Below are positions 58,091-64,000 of a DNA stretch of 64,000 nucleotides, in pieces. The number at the start of each line of letters is the position of its first letter. The stretch's first letter is position 1. This stretch comes from Cliona cf. orientalis (taxonomy: Eukaryota > Porifera > Demospongiae > Clionaida > Clionaidae): positions 18,189,775 to 18,253,774 of the forward strand of contig OZ005689.1 of assembly GCA_963930775.1 (NCBI GenBank), written 5' to 3'. The translations under genes were made by a program, and so were the position numbers. Under the pieces are notes generated by a model. That model was given only the letters and a program-made list of their open reading frames with translations. It was not told the origin of the DNA and searched no databases.

Positions 58091-58275
58091 AGCTAGTGAG
58101 AAGAAAGTAGAATAAAAATGAATGGCAGTAGCCTAGTCAACTATTGGCCCTAGTCTACTATTGCGCATGTGTGTAGGCACATAGAGTTTACACCGTATGT
58201 GCATACACCAGTATAATAATATTATATGACAAGCATGCTCACACACACAAACAGATACCAGCATATATATGCACA

Positions 58276-58466
58276 CAGTTACATGACATTAATCGGGGTG
58301 CACGAGATGCATGGTCGACTGCACCCCAATTAATGTCATGTAACTGATTTGTTGGTAGTTGCATGACCTCTGTTCATCATTGGCCTACTTTATGATGATC
58401 CAACCCCTTCCCATAGCTGACAAATTGCCTATAAAAACTTTGGTTGTTAGGCAACTACCAACAAAT
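58276..58466. repeat. Two adjacent hairpins
   Basis: Hairpin 1: 58276-58302 pairs with 58320-58346 (26 of 27 bp, arms start CAGTTACATGACATTAAT) with a 17-base loop. Hairpin 2: ATTTGTTGGTAGTTGC (58347-58362) pairs with GCAACTACCAACAAAT (58451-58466). The interior of hairpin 2 is related to segments at 3958-4075 and inside the 34571-35406 duplication. An AC microsatellite follows at about 58496-58520. Confidence 0.85.
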
Positions 58467-58489
58467 ACACACATGCACACGCACGCATG

Positions 58490-58522
<33 letters not shown>

Positions 58523-58773
58523 CACTATGACACCAGCTGGGATGTGAACAAAGTGGAACCTTTAGTGAATGGGGTAGCTTTGAAAAAAGCTGGTTGGTGA
58601 GAGAATATAAAGTATAGAAAATGAAGTATAGTGTACAAAGTCAAGGTGGTGAGGTTGTATAGTCTCCTCTGGAATGCTTTCTGACCTCCTGAATATCATC
58701 TCCTGTCCATGGAGTAGTCTACATCATGTTTACTGTATATACTCCTCTTTTTGCATACACAATCAACACTCAC

Positions 58774-59120
58774 TTCTGATGATTTCTCCTGGTGCATAGT
58801 GTGAATAGTGGCACTTGGATTCTTTTTGACACCTGTAAATCGTACAATAATACAAGTGAACAATGTATGACTAGTGCACATACACATGTACATGTATTAT
58901 GTGTACGTTACACACAATAGTTGATAAAAAGGTAACTCACTCTGTTGCTGAGCTGTTTGCCAGCTCTGTCAGCTGCTTCACATTTTCCTTGACTCTCTCC
59001 AGCACTTCCTGTTTAGGTGTGGCCGCATATTTGGTCTGCCACTTGGTCACCTGGCCCTCCACCTTCAGCATGAACGTTGAAGGAGTTGGAGTCTTCACAG
59101 ATGAGACCTGGACTTCTATT
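58774..59120 (-). CDS. Two linked exons of an unidentified gene
   Basis: On the minus strand exon 59120-58941 (acceptor CTAG, donor GTGAGT) and exon 58832-58774 (acceptor ACAG, donor GTGAGT) join in phase. The peptide reads IEVQVSSVKTPTPSTFMLKV, then QEVLERVKENVKQLTELANS and, across the junction, ATECQKESKCHYSHYAPGE. The last part has a C-x5-C-x3-H spacing like a damaged or atypical CCCH zinc finger. Codon-like composition and matched splice phases support a real, non-repetitive gene, possibly the only host gene here. Further exons were not found, and I do not recognise the family. Confidence 0.45.
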
Positions 59121-59330
59121 CTAGCATAGGGGAGGGAAATATAAAATCTATGATTCTAGCCTACACATACACTGCATGTATCATCTAGAACATTACAGTG
59201 GTATGTGTACGTGTACTCCTGTACCCTACAATCATGCATGCACTCTTGTACAGTAGCTACATATTATATTTAAACAGGGATATATACACAAATGAACACA
59301 TGTAGCTACAAGCCTATAAATCAATGTAAA

Positions 59331-59919
59331 TACTAGAGCTCTGTAGAGCACATACCCCGCGCGCACATTGCAATCTATAGATTTATTTTCGGTGCATGGC
59401 TATACTTTTGTGAACTTGAGAGAAATAATGGAAATGCTGCTGAATTGTTCTGGTGACACTTGAAACAGCCCTCTCTGCACCCAGACTAGGAAGACATGAA
59501 CTTGTACCTATATTTTGTTGTATAGTATAGCTATCTTACATACTGATTGATTCCATGGGGCTTCAGATTTCAGTCACTTCACGAGAATTACATGTATTTA
59601 GAACATCGACGACCTTTACCAGTCATACACTTGTTAGTTGTGCGCATGAGCAGAAAGCATAATGGAATGTATTATGCATTGATGGGCACTGTCGATAGGC
59701 GTGGCTACGGTGGCCAACAAACATGCACTATTTGTGACGCTTGTGGACCGTATCCCTCGATTTGACGCACACTGAAGCCATTTTTTCGCCGAATTCGATT
59801 GATTCGTTGTGCTTACGAGTCGCTTAGACGCCTACATCTCGAAATATGGCGATTTTTGTGCTAACGACGACGATGACACAACCGATTACTTTACCCCTTG
59901 CACATGCGCGCGGGGTAAT
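59331..59919 (+). repeat. Dispersed repeat family R2, copy d
   Basis: Starts ACTAGAGCTCTGTAGAGCAC, then ATACCCCGCGCGCA; ends CACATGCGCGCGGGGTAAT. The internal words GACCTTTACCAGTCATA, GATAGGCGTGGCTACG and CGATTTGACGCACACTGAAG match copy c. Confidence 0.8.
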
Positions 59920-60359
59920 AAGCATACTCTGTGCTTGTCTAGTCTTTGGAATTAGTTCAGTAGTACACTGAAAATTGATCATGTATATGTACATATACAC
60001 AATGTACACAAAAAGCAGTGTTTTATCCAGAAACTTGGTTGGGAGGACACATGGAGGGGAAGCTAATATTGTTTAATGGGGGGAGTTATGTTACCATACT
60101 CACGCTATATTATGCCCCCTTCAAAAATAACCCCCACCATATAGTATATATGGGAATCGTGTTTTATCGTTGCACCCGCCTTATTTTGCTTCTGATTACA
60201 CTGTAGTTCTCGTGCCCCAGACCCCATTTTGGCTACACATTTGGCTGACCTTTGTGATCATCAACAACCAGTTGAGCTAAACAAACAATAGACCAAATTG
60301 GACGCCACGAAAATTTCCCGCTATACTGTAAACAGAGAAGGGGCATGTGTGATCACTAG

Positions 60360-60890
60360 CATTGCACTAAAGTGTAGGTGCTTCCTAGCTCAGCTTGCAC
60401 AGTGGTCACCATGTGCTTGCGGGGAATCCCGATGCCTTGTGTTGTCCAACGCCTATGCTGCAGCATTTGCAACCAAAAGAGGTCCAGCACGTCGTCAATC
60501 TTGGAACAATGAAGCCAAGAGTAGGCCAATTGGCAGGCCACATCTTGATGTGGGCTCCCCGTGCAAGGCCTACAAACTCTACAATTCCGGTAGACTGAGC
60601 ACAGTACTGTAGCATAGGCATTGGGGGAGTTCCCCACGAGCATATGTTCGCTAGAGCGAGGAAATCCCTACACAGTGTATCGCTAGTAGATTGATTAGCA
60701 AACAGACTAATTCTGAGGTCTCTACTTGGGCAAAGAGAGTCATCGTGTGGCTTCTAGGCATGCCTCTAGATTTAGCTAGTGTGCTTCTGTTTCTTCTCCC
60801 TGACTTAGGGCATGTCGCAACGGTATCAAAAGACATGGGCTCCCTCATGCAAGGCCTACAAACTCTCAGCTGGACTTTGCTCACCGGGTG
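60360..60890. repeat. Diverged tandem pair ending in GCAAGGCCTACAAACTCT
   Basis: ATGTGGGCTCCC, then GTGCAAGGCCTACAAACTCT (about 60550-60581) recurs as ATGGGCTCCC, then ATGCAAGGCCTACAAACTCT (about 60834-60866). The preceding 150 bp are only weakly alike. No gene. Confidence 0.5.
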
Positions 60891-61189
60891 AATCAATATT
60901 GGTGCAACCAAAAATGATCGCATTTTGGCCTCAAGTTGTTTGTCCCATCGCTGACGGTGATGATGTTATAATTATTTGATGTTGCATCAAGCGATATGGA
61001 CCGAGTAGCTAAAGAGTAAGAACGAATATATAGACGCACGCGAGATACGCCCAGAAGTCTTACTATGACTCTGCAGCCTGAGTAGAAACCTGGCTTCGAA
61101 TCAAGCCTTCTAGATCTCTTCGTCTTGATTGCGGTCACAGATGCCAGCTACGTGTCCCATTATCGTACTGCCAGAAGGCCTATAGCAAA

Positions 61190-61570
61190 CCAGAACCCAT
61201 CCCCCTTCCCTGTCCATTTGAACATGCGAACCACTCTGCACGCATGCACACACACACACACACGCACACAAGACTTACTTGCTCCAGCAGTTTTGAACTT
61301 TTGACCACTTGACATCCTTCACGTGGAAAAAGGCCATTGTGCGCATACACAGTTGGACAGGGGAGGGGCTGAGTAGTTCTACGCATGCGCATTTGGCAGG
61401 GGGTGGGGCTGAAAGCATGACCTTCGACCTTAAAACTGGCGACCGGCGGGTGATATGAAACACTATTCTGGTCGTCCAGAACGCTGAAATGCTCAGCGAA
61501 GGGTAAGTGGCTAAAATAGAATTATGTAAGTGTTTTTGGGGCAATTTGGTGACATACCCACCCACGCAAT
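61190..61570 (-). repeat. Dispersed repeat family R1, copy 4
   Basis: Minus-strand copy, the fullest with 6594-6890. It contains GGGGTGGGGCTGAAAGCATG, GACCTTAAAACTGGCGACC and GAAATGCTCAGCGAAGGGTA. An AC microsatellite abuts it near 61250. Confidence 0.78.
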
Positions 61571-62019
61571 TAGTGTGTACCAATACTAACAGTACGTTCC
61601 TAACATGCATGATAGCAACTGGCGCCACGGCATTGATCAGATGGCTCTCACAATCCAAGATGTGAACATTTATAAGCTTTCTTCAATAAGACGTTTATAA
61701 CCATCAAATACATTAGCGTACGGATGCACAGCGATAAAAGAAAGGTTTCGATCCATTTAAAGCACAGTATCATTGACCTTTGACCTTGTTACAGGACAAT
61801 AACTGATCACGTGACCTTTGCTATCTAGCTAGCTCTGTGCATGTAGGGGCGTGGCTGGTACTTACCCCCGGTATCCCAAGAAATGGCCCACCCCTCCAGC
61901 AATAAAGACACCCCCTCCCCCCCCCCCAAAAATGAAATGAACACCCCTCCCAAAACAATAGTACTAGCTGTTATTATTATACATCTTTCACTAATAAATA
62001 TTACGTCCAGAGTCCCAAT

Positions 62020-62390
62020 TAGACAAAAAGAATTCGGCTCTCGCTATGATGAAATTATGATGAAACCTATGATATAATTGCTATGAAACTTTCAAAATGT
62101 TTAGCACGCATGAAAGGTTGTTGAGACCCAGAATTCGAACCTATCGTAGAAGAGATCGTGGACTATCAATGAGATATGGCGATTCTCTCAGTTCGCTTTC
62201 TTTGGCGAGCTCGCACTTCGGGGGATTTCCCTATTCAGTCTAGCACATGGCAGGTGGAGGTCACGTCCTGGTCAACCGGCTGAAGCCGCGCGCCCCAATA
62301 TTCGTGTATACGGAGCATGCGCAGTTTGTCAAAGTGTCCTGTAGTTTGAATTATGGCGGCGTATTCATGAGGGACTCTGGACGTAGTCTC
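62020..62390 (+). repeat. Dispersed repeat family R3, copy 2
   Basis: Same orientation as 19440-19850 and similar along its length. It has an intact GGCGAGCTCGCACTTCGGGG segment where copy 1 reads GGTGAGCTCGCACTATGGGG. Confidence 0.75.
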
Positions 62391-62633
62391 TAAGTTTTTC
62401 ATACGATCCCAATATGAAAAGTAGCCATACCCCTACTGATATATACCCCACCAAATTTTACCCTCCCCCCCCCCCCATGTAGAATACTATACCCCCAAGG
62501 AAATATACACCACAGCAAGAAGAAATTTCTACCTCTAAATGACCACCCCCAAATAAGATGGATACCCCTCTCACAAAATGACTACACCCTCCATAATTAT
62601 GACACTAATATAGCCCCATACACATGCTGAGCT

Positions 62634-64000
62634 AGTGAATAACACCAGGAACACATTACCAGCTCACAAGGGATAAGTAATTGGTTTTGTCTGTCTGTCT
62701 GCCTATCACCACAAAATCGCCACATCTGGACATCTAGGCATCTGAGCAAGTAGTAAATACAACAAATCCATACAAGTCGTCTAAAGTTTGTCTTCATTAT
62801 GCTTCAAATTGTTTGGCAAGGCCCACGAGCATCGCAAACACTGCGTCTTTGTTGGCGACACCTATCGACTCTACCCATCCACTGCAGGCCATGTGCATAC
62901 GTCAGCTACATACGCACACTACTGCTGCAGCTCTCATTTCTATGCAAACAGATGTGGATGCAGATGCAATGTGCAACGGGGTATGTGCTCTATAGAGCTC
63001 TAACTGTTTCGTAGTGCACTGGGTATGGGCAAGATTATGCGTGACCCCGCCCCTCACGTAGTGTATGCATTGTAAATGCATGGCTTCCTATTCAAACATA
63101 CGGGATAACTTTAAAGGGCCATAATTTAATTCTAAGGTGTGAATCAAAATTCCCCAAGGTCAAATCCCTAGTTTCCACCTATTCTGCGTGCCCATGTAAA
63201 AATAATTGTGGCATGAATACATTGTATGCTTTATAGAGGCCTAAGACTTTTCTGCTTCCCTATTCTACTTAGGTATGTGTGGTAGCACCTGCCTTTGACT
63301 TGAAAGGCTTCATGCTGGTATTATTAGGCCATGTCAGCAGATCTGATCAACTATAGATAAATTTCACTGATGCAATGGGCAAAGCAGGGATGCAGGGGTG
63401 TCATCATGGAATGAATGATATTGCACAGCTCTGAGACTAAGATTATAAGCCTTGAAGTTGCTGGTCCAAAGAAAGCTTATTGCTATTCATAACCCAGTCA
63501 GCCGTTCACTTCTGGGCTACAAGTGTCTATAGGCTCTGCTGCATTTATACAAGTAAGTGATGCTGTACGTACAATTTCCCATAGCCTCGCCAACTAACTA
63601 GCAAGTAGCGGAAGCGTTTGCTGTGTAAAACAATAGAGCACTCGAGTTTGTAGCTCAAGGTATAGACCAATGCTAGCTAGCTAGTCTGCATAATGAAGAG
63701 ATCTAGCTGCTCTGGGCGTATGGCAGTGACTCCCTTGTTGAGCACATAATTTACTCAGTGTTCATCACATTGTCAAGCGCAAAAAGTAGGCATTGTCACG
63801 TACGTACATTTTCATGCCTAGTTTTAGTTTCTGCAAAGATTTTTTTCAATTGTTGCTGTTTGAAAGTTAGCACTGTACATCAATCTGTGATGGTAATTTT
63901 GATCTCGCTACAATGCATGGTGCAAGGACAAGCCACATTGAGACTACTATCCCTGTAATAAGTAGTCTCGTGCCCAGCCTCTTTATTGCATGCAGAAAAT
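62634..64000. repeat. Right arm of the 1.4-kb inverted duplication, cut by the window edge
   Basis: Complement of 9941-11430. Similarity persists to the last base: the final ATTTTCTGCATGCAATAAAG (complement) matches 9941-9960. R2 copy e forms the inner end (62650-63003). This arm lacks some short segments of the left arm, including one of its tandem units. Confidence 0.85.

Noticed and set aside
62788-63014. Three overlapping open frames repeated at 11011-11279
   Set aside because: The same noncoding repeat occurs at both places in opposite orientation; open frames in three phases at once show no coding constraint.

Overview
This window looks like gene-poor, repeat-dense DNA from an invertebrate animal, most likely a demosponge. 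That placement is an inference. It rests on spliced genes with GT-AG introns, no bacterial operon structure, and transposon protein families (KDZ/HMGXB3-like, THAP9/P-like, Mutator-like DDE fused to Ulp1 and PHD, DUF3987-like, IS630/Tc1 DDE_3-like) that I remember as abundant in sponges and cnidarians. No rRNA or tRNA gene was recognised, so the species cannot be fixed from the sequence.

Layout. 1-1.8 kb: a broken DUF3987-type gene (minus) split by a 325-bp MITE with a target duplication. 3.0-5.5 kb: a decayed transposon gene ending in a CCHC zinc knuckle. 6.9-9.6 kb: a foldback element and two MITEs. 9.9-11.4 kb: one arm of a 1.4-kb inverted duplication whose other arm runs off the right edge (62.6-64.0 kb). 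11.7-16.5 kb: a spliced transposase-zinc cluster-Ulp1-PHD gene broken by two short tandem duplications, a stop and an A-run shift. 18.4-19.0 kb: palindromic CATG repeats. 22.7 kb: a complete type I hammerhead ribozyme, with a second at 55.1 kb. 23.5-24.6 kb: an RS-rich protein with a PD-(D/E)XK-like motif, frameshifted by an 11-bp duplication. 28.55-33.77 kb: a P-like DNA transposon with 56-bp inverted repeats, a 7-bp target duplication and two convergent genes. 36.0-40.8 kb: a KDZ element interrupted by a 1.85-kb non-autonomous element, which itself carries a MITE. 41.2-43.0 kb: a DDE_3 transposase with one frameshift. 43.7-44.9 kb: a HIRAN-like gene with a Ser-rich repeated tail. 47.1-49.0 kb: a second copy of the 1.85-kb element. 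49-64 kb: mostly dispersed repeats and MITEs with a few weak exon candidates.

How the parts relate. Nearly every recognisable protein belongs to a mobile element, and many elements are nested. The two 1.85-kb copies act as each other's empty site and show that the same MITE family inserted independently in each with 5-bp target duplications. Coding damage is dominated by short tandem duplications (5, 11, 14 bp) and one-base homopolymer shifts; the second class could partly be assembly error. The most interesting items are the two hammerheads, which share a core but have covarying outer helices, and the two-gene P-like transposon.
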